Part shown: positions 22,889 to 35,316 of the stretch, in pieces
Layout of the letters: each line of letters opens with the position of its first letter
Position numbering within the stretch: the stretch's first letter is position 1
Assembly: GCA_027943335.1 (NCBI GenBank)
Contig: BSBK01008855.1
Coordinates: 243,501-307,500 of the forward strand
DNA length: 64,000 nucleotides
Direction: 5' to 3'
From: Chamaecyparis obtusa
Taxonomy: Eukaryota > Streptophyta > Pinopsida > Cupressales > Cupressaceae
Position numbers and translations under genes: made by a program
The notes under the pieces: generated by a model
Seen by the model: the letters and a program-made list of their open reading frames with translations, nothing else
Databases searched by the model: none
What the model was told of the DNA's origin: nothing

Positions 22889-23262
22889 TGATGTAGTTGG
22901 TTGCATCCGTCTAGTGGTATATGAGCCCTATCTTTCTTTTGGATTGGATGTTGGTACTTCCTCTATGGGGGAGTATGTGTATCTGAGCTGAGTCATGAGG
23001 ACTCTTGTGAATGTATTTTCTGAATAGTGTCTTTTGACATTGAGTTTTTGATGACTTAGTGATGGAATTTCTATCATTGATGTCAATGGGGGAGAAGTGT
23101 ACATGAAAAACCATTTGTACCATCTGTTGGAGAGAACTAAACAGGATAACGAAGCAAGATTTGATTGACGAAGAGGATTTGCAGAAGCAGTGTTGCAGTA
23201 TTGGATTTTTGGAACATTGCATGTTTTTCATCTATGTTTCCATCAATGCCAATGGGGGAGAT
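22889..23262 (+). other. COP-A 3' untranslated region with three purine tracts
   Basis: Non-coding. It holds TATGGGGGAG (about 22966), AATGGGGGAGAAG (about 23084) and the true PPT AATGGGGGAGAT (23251-23262), which abuts the LTR. Confidence 0.8.
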
Positions 23263-23789
23263 TGTTAAGAATGAATGCTAAAGTGTTTGGCACCCATTCT
23301 ATAGCAATTTTTGTTGCATTCATGACTATGATTGTCATTGATGTCAACACAGTGATCTTCTGGAGACTTGCAGAGATGCAGACAGAGTTTGGATTAGCGC
23401 ACCTAGGTTATTGTAGTTGGAGATATGTGATGTTGAGGTTATACTCTTTGATATGTTATATTTCTATGGTTAAGAGCATAGATAGTAATTATTTTATTCA
23501 TGAAAGTTATGAGCATTTTGGTGGAAGCAGTATTCAGGCAGTGTTCTTGAGTAGCGGTTTTTGGAAATCGGATGATATGTCCTAATCGGGATGGAATCTA
23601 GTTTTGCATAGTTAAAGGGAAGTTTGAGACACATTTTTAGTGATGTGGTTCATAGCACAAACTTTGAGGTCGCACGAGTAAAGAGTTATTGTATCTGGAA
23701 GCTAACAGTTTTGTATAATTTTGATGTAGTGCGTGGTAACTTTTATTTTGTAATTGTGTGTCGACTCATTTGTAAATATTTGAGTGTGG

Positions 23790-23797
23790 TATAAAGG
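23790..23797 (+). promoter_or_regulatory. TATA box, COP-A 3' LTR
   Basis: TATAAAGG, at the position of the 5' LTR box. Confidence 0.55.
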
Positions 23798-24366
23798 AAG
23801 GAATGTTTTTCCTTTTTGAGATGTTGATATACGATGTGGTATGCATGAAGTGAAGAAAAGAGCTCAGTATGAGAGCAAAATTGTGAAGGAAGACATGTGA
23901 AGTACAGAGATCTGAGATTGAGATCTGATTTAACAGTGAGTGCGGTTTGGCATAGTCAAAGAAGAGGTAACATATTATTCTATTAAATAATGAAAAGATT
24001 ATTTGGATAGTGAGTTCAGTGATCTTACCTTGAAGCTGTTTGGGCAGTGGGTCCTTCTATCTTCCATAACTCCTAACAGGGTTAGAATCTTTTAATAGGG
24101 ATTCAAAATCTCCTAACAGGGATTTATATGTACTGAATGTATTTCATAAGACTCCTAACAGAGTCTATCCTTTCACAAGGAATATTCATATTAGTGCATC
24201 TTTTATGAGCATCATTCCCACCGGGGTTTACTCTTTGATCAAGAGGTTCCCTAGTCAACATATCTTGTGTTATTGTGTCATTGTGTATGAATATCTTTCT
24301 ATCGTTGGTAATTATATTGCTTATATGGTTAAATGTTGTTGAAGCTGATAAAAGTTATAATTATCT

Positions 24367-24397
24367 GATAACTGATTCACCCCCCCTCTTAGTTATC
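24367..24397 (+). other. LTR-end hairpin, COP-A 3' LTR
   Basis: GATAACTGA pairs with TTAGTTATC (one G-U) around the C-run. Confidence 0.65.
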
Positions 24398-24420
24398 TTG
24401 GTGGAATTTACTTTCTAACA

Positions 24421-25323
24421 GTAATATTAGTTAATGTTATAATTTTTTGACTTTTATTTTCCTATATTTATGGGAGAAACATTTTGTAAAGGAGATTTCA
24501 TCATAGAATAGTAGATAGAATAGAAGAAGTAGTACCTATTTACAATATACTCATATTTTGAAGGTTAATATAAAGATCTAATTTTTGTTTCTACAATTGT
24601 TGTATGAAATTAATTTCTTATCAAATTGGTCCTTTGTGATTATTAACTCAAAGAATTAATGGCCATTTTTAAAACTTGTGCATAGAGTTATTTGTCCTTC
24701 ACACTAATTTGATTATTAAGAAGAATTTGTGAAGTGTTGTCCTACTGTTTCTTGTATGATTGGACTTCTAAAAAGGAAATTAAAATCAGTTAGACTAATT
24801 GGTGTTTTGTGTACTTGATCATTTTGCATTAATAAGATTTAATGGCTGATATTTTATCTAAAGGATAAAATATTGTCTCACAAAGTTGTACATGAGGGTT
24901 TGAGGAGGGGTGACACTAGGCCTATTAAGGATAAGAGACTAGTCTATAAATAAAAGATATAAAGATTTCAAACAAAATCAATCATTATTTTCAATAGGAT
25001 TAGATAAACAACATATAAGTATAAGCCCAAATAAAAGTAATCCAAGATCTATTAGGAAGCAAGAATTTTAGGAGATATAAGGATACATAGAGGAAAGTAG
25101 AAGAAGTATAGAGTAGAAGAATTAGAAGCATAGATAGAATTGAATCAAATAAGTGTGGAAGTAAAGCATTTGTAGAAGAGAAGTTAGAACAAGAAAAATT
25201 AAGCGACCAATAAATAAATAATTTATTTAAAGCATATGCCACTTTGAAGTAAAGTTTAAGAAAGAAAATCACAAGTCATCTGCTATAAAAAGATCTAATC
25301 TTGAAGATACAGTTAGAGAATAG
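24421..25323. other. unassigned AT-rich interval
   Basis: About 900 bp between COP-A and LTR-J. It is AT-rich with no open frame of note. A purine tract GAGGAGGGG is near 24902, but no LTR pair could be tied to it. The first part continues the non-coding sequence left of COP-A (10370-10412). Confidence 0.4.
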
Positions 25324-25746
25324 TGTTAGCTTGTGGTGACTGATCAGGAAAGTACTATCCAGGAAAGTACTATACACTTTTCCTCCTGACCTCCCTTATA
25401 TTTTTTTGAGGCTGACATATTTTTGGTTATTTTGGGCCGACATATTGTAACTCATTCTAACCCTAAAGTGGAAAAAATATTGTATAATATGGCTTAGGGT
25501 TAGGGATTTCATTATGTATGATTTTAGTACTTGTGATAGAATTGAAATGTAAGAGATTACAGATTGTAATCAGGTTGTAATCACTGGATAATAAAATATT
25601 GGACTCATTATTGGTGGATGCAGCCCAGGGATTGGGTGAACCATGTTAAATCTTTGTGTCTCGTGTTCTCTTCTGTGTGGTTTATTGTTTTATGATATTG
25701 GTTATATTTGCATGTAATTGTTATTTCTGCCTTGTTAATCCTAACA
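25324..25746 (+). mobile_element. LTR-J, solo LTR
   Basis: 423 bp, TGTTAGCTTG...AATCCTAACA, with 6 bp inverted ends and perfect AATAG duplications (25319-25323 and 25747-25751). No internal region is present, so it is a solo LTR left by recombination. The right half has a polyA-like ATAATAAAATATT followed by GGTGGATGCAGCCC and GGTGAACCATGTTAAATC, typical of plant LTR R-U5. This gives the plus orientation. It sits in the downstream end of COP-C. Confidence 0.9.
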
Positions 25747-25751
25747 AATAG

Positions 25752-26019
25752 GCCTTCCTACCTAGGTCCTGCAAAGCCTAAAGTATAGAGGATCCCAATC
25801 AAGTTTTGATTTATCCTATTAGTTGGGTGAGTCAATTGGAGATTTTGAAGAAAAATCCTGACATACTTTGAGAACTTTCCAATCTATTGATTCAAAAACC
25901 AAAAGATTCTCAAGGATTTTATCCACCTTTACATTAGTACTCTCCACCATCTTCTTCAACCTTTTATTATAGCACCTAAATGTCTTAATTTTGGTAGAGT
26001 ATCCAAGGAATATACCTTT
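25752..26019 (-). pseudogene. COP-C pol fragment, downstream of integrase
   Basis: Minus-strand copia text GIFLGYSTKIKTFRCYNKR and MVESTNVKVDKILENL (about 25900-26019). It continues the COP-C reading that ends KCYINKDEDIGKFDERSDE at 41380. The joined order [16 protein letters not shown] matches sibling copia elements here, so COP-B (26020-41379) was inserted at that codon. The RT and RNase H of COP-C are not recognisable to the left of LTR-J. Confidence 0.8.
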
Positions 26020-26026
26020 TGTTAGA

Positions 26027-26066
26027 ATAACTGAGAGGGAGGTTGAATTAGTTAGATCAGTTATCC
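26027..26066 (-). other. LTR-end hairpin, COP-B 3' LTR
   Basis: On the minus strand ATAACTGA pairs with TCAGTTAT around a loop containing CCTCCCTC. It has the same design and position as the COP-A/D/E hairpins. Confidence 0.55.
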
Positions 26067-26818
26067 TATAGTCCCAAACATATAGATGTACCTTACAAAA
26101 TAATTTCAACAAATTATGCAGCTCAGTAACATAAAATATCAATATGTTTGTCCAGTTTACCGATTACTAGTAATTATCCAACTGTGATTACTGACTAAAT
26201 CAACTATGCAATATGTAAATTATGATAGAAAAAAAATCATAACACATAACACATAACATAATGATTTAACATGGAAACCCTGCTAAGGGAAAAACCACCT
26301 AGGATCGGTAACCCAAAATAATTCACTCCTCTGAAGTGAGCTTGGCAAAGAGCCAACCCTGTTAAAGGTTACAATGCACACTATTACGTGTGACCTAGCT
26401 AGAGGATTTATCACTAATAGATAAATTTTGACCAACATTCACTATGAGGTCAATAAGATAACACTTTACATTCAATGAATGTCATAGAGTAGTACAATAA
26501 GACTGTTAAGTCCACTCAGTTAAGAGATTTTTTGAATCAATGATTAAAATGATACAGTATTGATCTGATTAAAATAAAAATCAATTGCAAATATTCAGAT
26601 CTATGATAAGCTCATAAAATACTTTGATCATTAATCAATTCACTTCCTCAATATTTCTCAACTTACTTTCACTCGGTAAATAGTTGTCTGACATTCGGTA
26701 ATATTTGCAGCTCGGTTCTTTCAATAACCATTTTGATTAGGCATGCATGAATTCAATCTTCACAAGAAATCTCTTTAATCTCCTTCTTTCCAGCATGTTT
26801 CAATAATGAAACTCATAT

Positions 26819-26826
26819 CTCTTATA
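26819..26826 (-). promoter_or_regulatory. TATA-like box, COP-B 3' LTR
   Basis: TATAAGAG on the minus strand; the other LTR has TATATAAGAG at 40671-40680. Confidence 0.45.
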
Positions 26827-27516
26827 CAAACAAGTAAACTATTTTCATATCAGGCATCATATTTTGCCTCTTAATCTCCTTCATCCATTTAGCCGCTTAA
26901 AACTTCCTCAAAAAATGTGTCCATAACACATTTCAATCTCATCCTTTAGACAATCTCTGAATTTTGTCAGCCATGGATCTCATAACTATTTTTATCCTTA
27001 ACCTCGAAATCATAACAATTTCTAGCTCATCAAATTTAGTTAGTTGTTCTTAGCATTTAATGTTTTCATCCATACTTGGTTAATATAGAAATATGTCAGT
27101 GATACTGTCACTCGGTACAAACACTGCACTGGCTCAGTGTATACATAAATCTTCAATTACCAACCACATTAACTTGTTCAAATTCCAATCTCTGCTTCAT
27201 AATAGATTAATGTAACATGCTAAAGTCAACAATATAAAGCCATAGACTCATCAATAAGTTACCCAATGTTTACCTTATTCTTATTTATCATATCCATCTT
27301 TTCTTCATGTAGATATCTCAGTTCTTCATCTTTTCTTCCTTCAACAGATGTTGGGATGTTTGTAACTATCATGATAAGTATTGTCAAAACTAGTTGACAT
27401 CAATGACAACATATTGATTGATTTAATCATCTTACATATCATTTTAGTAGCTCGGTGATCTCTTAATCACTATTTCTTCAGTTCATCAGATATTCAATCA
27501 GTTGTAGTTCATCAAT

Positions 27517-27528
27517 CTCTCCCTTTGG
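27517..27528 (-). other. COP-B polypurine tract
   Basis: On the minus strand CCAAAGGGAGAG lies next to the 3' LTR, preceded by ATCAATG as in sibling elements. Confidence 0.75.
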
Positions 27529-28031
27529 CATTGATGGAAACACAAGCAATATGAAAATATGTCATACACATACCAAACATATATTCTACAACTATGTAAG
27601 TAAATGTTGTAGCTCGGTAAGCTCTCCCTAGCTTGATATTTAATATGTTTAATCACTACAAAAAACAACATTACATTGAGACTCTCCTTGCAGATTTGAT
27701 CTTTTACAGTTATCAGATTGTTGTTCTCAGCAACAAATATTCCAATATGAAGTCTCTCTCCCTTTCTATATTCTCACTAACTAATTTTAAATAAACAGTC
27801 TCTCTCCCTTTGACAATAATGCCAAAGAAAATAAACAAACAACTCTTCAGCAGCCAAGTAATTCTCTGTTATTCCATTCATATCACTTACCTTCAATGTA
27901 TTGGTAAAAAAATTTCTATGCTAGCTTCTACAATCTTTCACAACCTTAGAAAAATAAATAAAGTGTGAGCTATGTGCATCAACATGAATGATCTTTTGAT
28001 AAGTATAGGTTGATGCAACCTCCTAATTACC
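27529..28031 (-). other. COP-B 3' untranslated region
   Basis: About 500 bp between the pol stop and the PPT, non-coding. It holds further CTCTCCC tracts (about 27758 and 27802), that is, extra purine tracts on the minus strand. Confidence 0.5.
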
Positions 28032-29248
28032 TCAGTGACCGATAAACAGGAGATGGACCCCAAGTCTAGTCCTCAAATATTCAAATGTGTCCTTTGGTAA
28101 AGGTTTGGTAAAGATATTAGCAAGTTGTTCTTTAGATGTTACAAATTTCAGTTTCACTTGCTTCTCTTAAAATTGTTCCCTTAAGTAGTGATACTTAATA
28201 GATATATGCTTTGTTTTTTAATGCATCACAAGATTTTTGGAAATATTTATAGCACTAGTGTTGTCACAATATATAATCACTAGGTCAATGATTACCTCAT
28301 TCATTCCTTCCAAAACTTGTTTAATCCAAGCAATATTTGAAAAATTTGTAGCAGTAACAAAATACTTCCCTTTAGCAGTAGATTGAGAAATGCATGTTTT
28401 TTTCTTTCTTATCCAAGTCACAAGCATTTCCCCTAAAAATAATGCTCCACCGGTTATGCTCTTCCGGTCATCTATGTTTCCAGCCCAATCTGCATCGATG
28501 TAAACTCAGAGTTCAAATTTTCCTTGCATTGTGTACCATAAACCATAATCTTATGTCTTCTTCAAGTATCTCAAAATTCTTTTTACTATAACCATATGTG
28601 AATCTTTAGGATTGGTAGAAAATCTTACCACAATCCCAACTGCATGTGCAATATTAGGCCTACTGTGTACAACATACATCATTTTTCCAATCATAGACCG
28701 GTATAATGTCTAATTTACTTCTCTAGATTCATCATCCTTTGTCAAATTACATCTAGTTACCATCGATGTTCCTACCAGTTTTGCATCTTCCATGCCAAAA
28801 TTTTTTAACACTTCTTTAATGTATTTTGTTTGAGTGATAAAAATCCCATCATTCTGTTGTATAATATGTAAACCTAGAAAGAATTTAATCTCTCCAAACA
28901 TTAACATCTCAAATTCCTTTCTCATTTAAGTAGCAAAAGATTTACAAATCACATCTTGTCCATCAAAGATTATATCATCAACAAATATTTCAGCAATCAA
29001 AATATTATCATCAGATTTTCCTTTCATGTACAAATTACTATTTTCACTAGTTCTTACAAAGCCAATACTGATAAGATAAGCATGTAGTCTTTCATACCAT
29101 GTCCTCAATGCTTGCTTTAGTCCATACAAAGCTTTGTGTAGTCTACATACTATGTTCTTCTGATTTGGATCAACAAACCCTTCCGGTTGTTCTATGTAGA
29201 CCTCCTCCTCAAGAATTCCATTCAGCAAAGTTGATTTCATATTCATTT
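28032..29248 (-). pseudogene. COP-B pol, downstream part (RT end and RNase H)
   Basis: Continues the polyprotein interrupted by NA-K. RT resumes at [20 protein letters not shown] (29246) and runs through [16 protein letters not shown] and [12 protein letters not shown]. RNase H includes YIDADWAGNIDDRKS (about 28465), IIYCDNTSAINISKN and NIFTKPLPKDTFEYLR. It ends at the TGA of 28032-28034. The frame is broken by several stops and at least one shift near 28700. Confidence 0.9.
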
Positions 29249-30237
29249 AAAATTGAATAGAAGGAAATCATATTCCCTTCTATAATGTATGGGGGAAATA
29301 TGAGATCTACTTCTAAATCTAAATTCCCAAAGGAGAGATCCAAATTGATCAACCAAAAGGTTAAAGCACAATCGAATCAATATGAAAGAGGAAGAAAACC
29401 TTATATTTCCCTATAGGGGAGTTGTGCTTGAAATATGAAATAATTGAAAGGCAACTACTAACCTCAAAATAGGGAAAATCTAGAAAATGCCAATTTCTGA
29501 TGTTTGTGTGCAGTTTTGGGCGATTCTGTAACCTGTTTTGAATTGGAAATGCCAAGACGAAGAAAACCCAAATTTTTTTTATCTTTCTAACAACAGGTAG
29601 TCTTTGACCCTGATAAAAGGTCAAAGGCTACATTAATATTTTGAAGGTCAACTTTGATTTTGTTCATAGATCTTGGAAGTTCATAGAAAAGGGTATCCAA
29701 ATCCAAGCTCAGATCCAAAGTTTCACACCTGTACTTGCAAGAAAAAGAGGGTTTTGTTGTTTGTATGGGGGGTTTGCCTTGGTCAAACCCCAATTTAGGA
29801 ATTAACCTTGAAATTGAATTGAAATTGTAATGTGCATAAACAAAGAAAATGAAAATTTTCACCTTGCTTATGTTGAAGTCCTTATAGAGGATTCAAATCC
29901 TCAAATCCACAAGTAGGGATGCTCCAATGGATGTAGAATGAATGTAAGATGTCTCAAATCATTGGCATTTGATCTTCAACACCAATCTTGAATGGATCTT
30001 TGCATATGAGGAGGCTTGGATGAATGTAGAAGGATGGATCTTCAAGGGGGCTCCAAAGAGATTGAATCCTTCAATGGCTAATAATGGATCTCCTTGATGA
30101 ATGCTTGAATAGATGCTAGGCTTGAAGATGAATGAATTATTTCTTGCTTTCCTTCTCCTTCTTGCTTGATTGATTGCACTTGAGAGCTTGAGAGATTGCT
30201 TGGTGAGAATGGATGTGAAAATGAGAGAGGAAGGCCT

Positions 30238-30246
30238 CCTTTTATA
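30238..30246 (-). promoter_or_regulatory. TATA box, NA-K 3' LTR
   Basis: TATAAAAGG on the minus strand, conserved as TATAAAAGG at 36316-36324. Confidence 0.65.
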
Positions 30247-30485
30247 CTGAACTAGGGCAAAAACCCCTAGAGAAGGCTGACATTGGGGAATTAAATCCCA
30301 ATTAACCTTAACCCCTAGAAATGGACCCATATTGAATGCAATTAAAGATTTACCATCTCAAAAACCTAAAATGGTTGACCCAGAGGTGGGAAAAATAATC
30401 TTTCCGAAACCTGATACCCAGAAATTAGAAAATCTTGAAATTTGAAATGTGGGTCAAGGAAAAGGTAGACTCTACCCTAGGTTAG

Positions 30486-30536
30486 AGTCAAGGTCAACTT
30501 TGACACTCAAGGTCAACTTTGACCTTGAGGTCAAAA
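30486..30536 (-). promoter_or_regulatory. TTGAC/GTCAA cluster, NA-K 3' LTR
   Basis: Six TTGAC cores (both strands) in about 50 bp, including the near-palindrome AGGTCAACTTTGACCT. TTGAC is the core of the W-box bound by WRKY factors. Its place upstream of the TATA box suggests a U3 enhancer. Confidence 0.4.
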
Positions 30537-30730
30537 ACCTGAGGACCTCAGTCCAAAATGCTAGGAAATGCAAACAGGAAGTGGAAAACAGGTGTAGAAG
30601 GAAGCAGAATGGGGGGGAAAATCCAAATACATGAAAAGACCCAATCAAGGTGCTTAACATGACCCCAGACCACTTAATCAGAGGGCTAAACAATATTACC
30701 ATAGAAGTGCTTCCATTTTAATACAATACA

Positions 30731-30745
30731 TTAAGCCCCCACTTT
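30731..30745 (-). other. NA-K polypurine tract
   Basis: On the minus strand AAAGTGGGGGCTTAA abuts the 3' LTR. Confidence 0.75.
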
Positions 30746-31885
30746 AGCAAGAGTATGGAATCAATGCAAACTCTTGGTAAAGGAGATCAGAATGAAAAGA
30801 TAATCTTATTGTAATCCAAGGGACAAAGAGAAACCTTAAGCCCCTAGGGACTCAAGTCTTCATCAACTCCTAGATCACAATAAGAGAGACATCTCTAGAG
30901 AGAGAAAGAAAGGGTGTGATTATCTCACCCAATGAGAACTTATGTCCCATTGTGAACCACACAAGGAAATGGCACAACTGGAAGGATGGAATTGAACTGC
31001 CTAGTGAATGTGGCTACTCACTAGTCAACCCATCAAAGATTCATCCTTAGGAATATTCTATTCCATAAGAATAAAATCAAAATCAGAAAGAGATCCAGTC
31101 TTAAGGACACCTCCAACCTTAAGGGATCAAAACATATGTATAATTGAAATTGGAGGGATCAAGAGATCCTAAAATAAAAATCCATGCTTTAAGGATTAGT
31201 CACTAATCCAAAAAGGGAGAAAAAGGTATCTTGAAAAATAATATGTGCGTATCAAAAAGTGCATGTGTGCAATAAGTGAGTAGAGCATATACCCCCACAT
31301 TAAATTGTTGACACTTTAATAGGAGCAATGGCTTTAATGGAAACATAAAAAACTCCACTGATTATGTTTCCATGTCAAGATGCCCCCAGATGAAGACAAA
31401 TCAAGGGAAATATCATAGAAACATATAGAGAACATAGAAGGGATCTATGTACGGTGGGGTCAGTATGATCATAAGGTAATATATATATGATATTATTGCA
31501 AATGAATTGACATCATTCCCCAAAGAAAGTAGAATTACTATCACAAAGGAGGAAAGATCACATAAGATATATGAAGGAGAATATTTTTGTACCATGAAAT
31601 GGAGACCCAAAAGAATCAGTGCTACCACATCTTGAATCCAAGCAGATTACATAAGGAAACATCTACGAACAATAGCACAGTTACAACATAACATGAAACA
31701 ACATATAAAATAATAGAGATACATAGAGAGGAATGAAAAAATAGTTTTGATTCCTTTATCACCTTGTACTAACAGAGTAACAAGGATCATATAAAAGAAT
31801 CTAACAACATTTAGCAAACACATTACGGGAGAAGCACAATACAATAGGCAAACACACAACAAAGCTACCACGAAGGAAAAGTTGA
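30746..31885 (-). other. NA-K 3' non-coding region
   Basis: About 1.1 kb between the end of the polyprotein and the PPT. It is AT-rich with no supported ORF and no trace of RT or integrase. Confidence 0.6.
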
Positions 31886-34800
31886 TCAAGCTTGCCACCT
31901 ACTCTCCCCATCTTGTTGTATATTATTTAGGGAAGATGGGTAACTCACAAGAGGGACTATATCCAACATAGTAGGAATGATAGCCAGTTCCAAACAAGGA
32001 TCCTCTTGAGAATCACAATGTTCGACACTAGGTGTAAGAGTTAATTGTGATGAAAGCATATTAGGTAAATCAATGTCAATTTCAATAGTCTCATATTCAT
32101 CATCATCAGTATCATCAAGAGTATCTTTTTCATCCAAATTAATCAAAATAGGATCTAAGATATGAATAGAATCATCATAATCATGCATCTTAACATCATT
32201 ATTAATAACAACTTCTTCTAACACATAATCCATAGATTTATCCGAAGAAGGTAGAGATCTTTGAAGAATAGAATAGAGCTTTAGCATGAGCACGGTGCTT
32301 CTTACGATGTTCATTAGTAGATCAATTATGTTTTGATTTATTTTAAATAGGTTGAGAACTAGGAGGAATAATCACAAGATTCTTCATAGTTTCTTTAGGA
32401 AAATCAATAGGATTATCAACAATAGGAGGAACTTGATTAACAGAACTAGAAGCCATAGTTAAAGGAGGTATGGAAGGTGTAGGCAAAAGACCATGATTAA
32501 GATCCATAAAAGGTATGCTTAATTCAAAAATCTTATGATGTTTATAAGCTTGATATGAACGGACAAGATTATCAGGTCGAGGAGGATATGAATTAGGTAA
32601 TTAAGGCCAAAAGAAATCAAGAGCAACACAATCTCTAGGCCTAGAAGGTTGATATAAACTATGATTAACTATGTTCACTTCTTCATCATGAATAAATTTA
32701 AGACACTTATGGATAGATCAAGCAACAACATGCATGGCATTCAACCAAGGCAAGCTTAGCTTAACTTGAAATTGATCAGAAGTAGGAACAAAAACAAAGG
32801 TAGTGTTCACAATTTTTCCACAGAGTTCAATCGGTAAAGTAATAGAACCAAATGATGGATAAAGAAAACCATTACATGTCTGAATCCACACATCTGATGT
32901 ATCATAAGAATCACGTTGTAAGATTTTCATAAAAATATTTTCTTCAGTAATAACATTGACTAAGGATGTAGGATCAACAAGAAAACCACAAGTAGGTTTC
33001 TGAGAATTCCTAGCATAAATGTAAAGGGGACCATCGAGAGCCTTAATAGTCTTAGAGTCATCAAAGGTAATCAAAAGTTCCAGAGGTCTTTTACTCTTAG
33101 GTTGTTGTCAAGGTTTAGGTTGAGTTTTCATTTTAGGCTTAGGTTTTGGTCGAGGTTGAGATTGAACTTGAGGTTGAATCTGAGGTTGAGGTTGAGATTG
33201 AGGTTGAGGTGGAGATACAAATTGACCAACATGCTCCACTTGATTAACAACATGATTAAGATCATCCATCTTTGAATCATAGACAATTTCCATAGCAGAT
33301 GGCTGAGCAATGGTATTAGTATCATGCTCAGGTAAAGGATTTGTATAGATTTGAAGGTTTTGATTAGGGGGAGAGATAGATTTATTCCCACTACCATCAA
33401 GATTATCAAAAAATAAGGCATTGGAGTCAATTAAGTCTTGAACCTTATGTTTTAAAGAATAAAACTTCTCAGTATCATGACCATTCTGACGATGATATTG
33501 ACAAAAAGAATTTTGATCAAAATATTTAGATGCAATTGTAGTAGGTAAAAGAGGTTGAATAGGAGGTAAAGTAATCATATTAGCATTTAACAACCTATTC
33601 ATAATAGCATGTAAAGATTCAGAAAGAGGAGTAAATGTATGATTTAATCAAAAAGCAGTGGATGCCGAAGTGGTATTGTGAGATGCAACAACAACTTGAT
33701 CAGCAACTATATTCACTTTGTTTATCTTGGCATAGTTGTTAATTTTTTTAAATTTTCTTGGATTAGGAGCAACATCACTCTTATCAACTGGAACATGAGC
33801 CATTGGAGTGTTTCTCTCAAATTGACTGACTTGTAATTGATAATGATGAAGCACCGCACAAAGTTGTTGAAAAGAGGTAAATTTAGTAAGTAAAATCTTA
33901 TCTCTAATATCCTTTTGCAAATTTGAAATAAACATGCATTGAATATCAATATCAAGAACATGATAGGAAATTTGAGCATGCAAATGCTTAAATCTACCAA
34001 TAAATTTAGTTAATTTTTCTTTAGCACTTTGTTTACAATGCATCAAATTAGTCAAAGAGACTTGCGGGCCAATGTTGTTTTGAATTTGTTGAATAAAGGC
34101 ATTAGCAAGTTTTGGAAAGGAATCAATAGAATAAGGAGGCAAGGAACAATACCATTGTAAGGCCTTGTCATGGAAGGTTCGAGCAAACATTTTGGCTAAA
34201 ATCATATGGTCATGAGCATAATCACTACAAAGGATTTGAAATGTTTTAACATGATGAAGGAGATCTCCTTTTCCAGTATAATTCTCAAGGCGAGGCATAT
34301 CGACTTGTTGAGGAACATGAGTACAAATAATATCCAAGGACAAAGGGCTTCCGATGTCACATGTAGGAATAATAAACTTGTTTTGAGTTAAGGAAGCAAG
34401 TTGTTGTTGTAAGGATGACACAGTTTGAGCCAAAATGATGATTGTTTAATCATTAGAGGAAATAGGAGGAATAGCAACATTAGACACACTAGGTAGAGTG
34501 TAAGAAGCTATAGGAATAGAAGACACAACTAGAGGAACACTAGGAACTACAGTTGGAAGTGGATTGGAATAAGTAAAAGGAACATTATGATATGAAGGTT
34601 GTAATGTAGGAAGGGACACATGAGGAACACTCATAGGAATAGAGGGAACTGTCATAGTCACCAAATGAGGAGTATAGGTAGGAATAATAGGTAAAGGATT
34701 AGATGGAGGTTCTACACTAGTGATAGGAGGAATCAACCCTAAATCTTGAGCTTCTTGATCTAAAAGTTTAACATTTGAATGAATGAGGTGAGTAATACCA

Positions 34801-35159
34801 CGCAAGAGGTTAACACCTTGATCACTATCATGGAGAAATTTCTTAAGAGCCTCTATAGCTTGAATAGAATCTTGATTATGGTTCTCTTGAAGAAGCCAAT
34901 TACCTATTTTATCAAGTTCAGTTGAAATTTTTTGGACTTGTTTAGGAGGAACTCTTAAAGTGTCATCCTCATCATGAGATGAGTGAGAAGAGTTTTTCTC
35001 CATAATAGGATTGGAATCATGAAGAATCAAATTACCATCCTGGATCCTAAGGAAAGGAGAGGAAGATTTAGGATCAAAGGAACCCATGAGTCTACGAATT
35101 CTTCTAACCAAAATATTATAAGTAGGACTAGTAGTAGTAAAGCTCATAAACCAATGCAA
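31886..35159 (-). pseudogene. NA-K Gag-protease polyprotein with acidic tail
   Basis: One minus-strand frame runs from 35159 to about 32320, with stops at 34446, 33645 and 33105 and later ones. A shift near 32320 leads into the tail, which ends at 31886. In order there is a Pro/Ser-rich leader, then Gag with SLQQQLASLTQ, MPRLENYTGKGDLLHHV and DKALQWYCSLP. A knuckle-like FCQYHRQNGHDTEKFYSLK follows (final Cys lost), a Gln/Pro repeat, and a retropepsin-like domain with FLVDPTSLVNV and LSLPWLNAMHVV. The tail is acidic (DDTDDDEYETIEID). The Gag and knuckle style resembles the Tat/Athila side of Ty3 rather than chromoviruses. The missing pol is the notable feature. Confidence 0.82.
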
Positions 35160-35303
35160 TGCAAATGAACTAAACTAGGAATATTTTTGTATTTTTTAAA
35201 TCTAATTAGCATGCAAAATCTAATACCAAAAAGATAAAAGGAAATCTAATACCACAAAATATAATAAGGCATCTAATTCCACAAGAGAATGGAGAGTAAG
35301 TAT

Positions 35304-35316
35304 GTCAGGTTCACCA
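35304..35316 (-). other. NA-K primer binding site
   Basis: On the minus strand TGGTGAACCTGAC lies 3 nt inside the 5' LTR. It starts TGG as a site for a tRNA CCA end should. It is not the Met-initiator type, and I cannot name the tRNA. Confidence 0.6.

Larger units (their letters stand above)
10418..24420 (+). mobile_element. COP-A, Ty1/copia element split by NA-H
   Basis: Complete copia element flanked by perfect 5 bp duplications: GTAAT at 10413-10417 and 24421-24425. LTRs are TGTTAGGAATG...CTTTCTAACA. Its own sequence is 10418-15075 plus 22228-24420; the interior is NA-H, inserted in the RT/RNase H part of pol. It belongs to the same family as COP-D and COP-E in this window. Confidence 0.96.
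23263..24420 (+). repeat. COP-A 3' LTR
   Basis: 1,158 bp copy of 10418-11562, starting TGTTAAGAATG (one change) and ending CTTTCTAACA. Confidence 0.95.
26020..27514 (-). repeat. COP-B 3' LTR
   Basis: 1,495 bp; on the minus strand it reads TGATGAACTAC...TTCTAACA. Repeated at 39870-41379. It contains TTGTCATTGATGTCAA (minus strand) at 27394-27409 and a terminal hairpin at 26027-26066. Confidence 0.93.
29254..30730 (-). repeat. NA-K 3' LTR
   Basis: 1,477 bp, repeated at 35320-36826 with scattered substitutions and small indels. It contains the TATA box at 30238 and a TTGAC-rich cluster at 30486-30536, about 240 bp upstream of that box. Confidence 0.93.

Noticed and set aside
25000..25272. 90-codon minus-strand hydrophobic frame
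   Set aside because: Leu/Phe-rich text from AT-rich purine DNA on the plus strand; no motif and no continuation.
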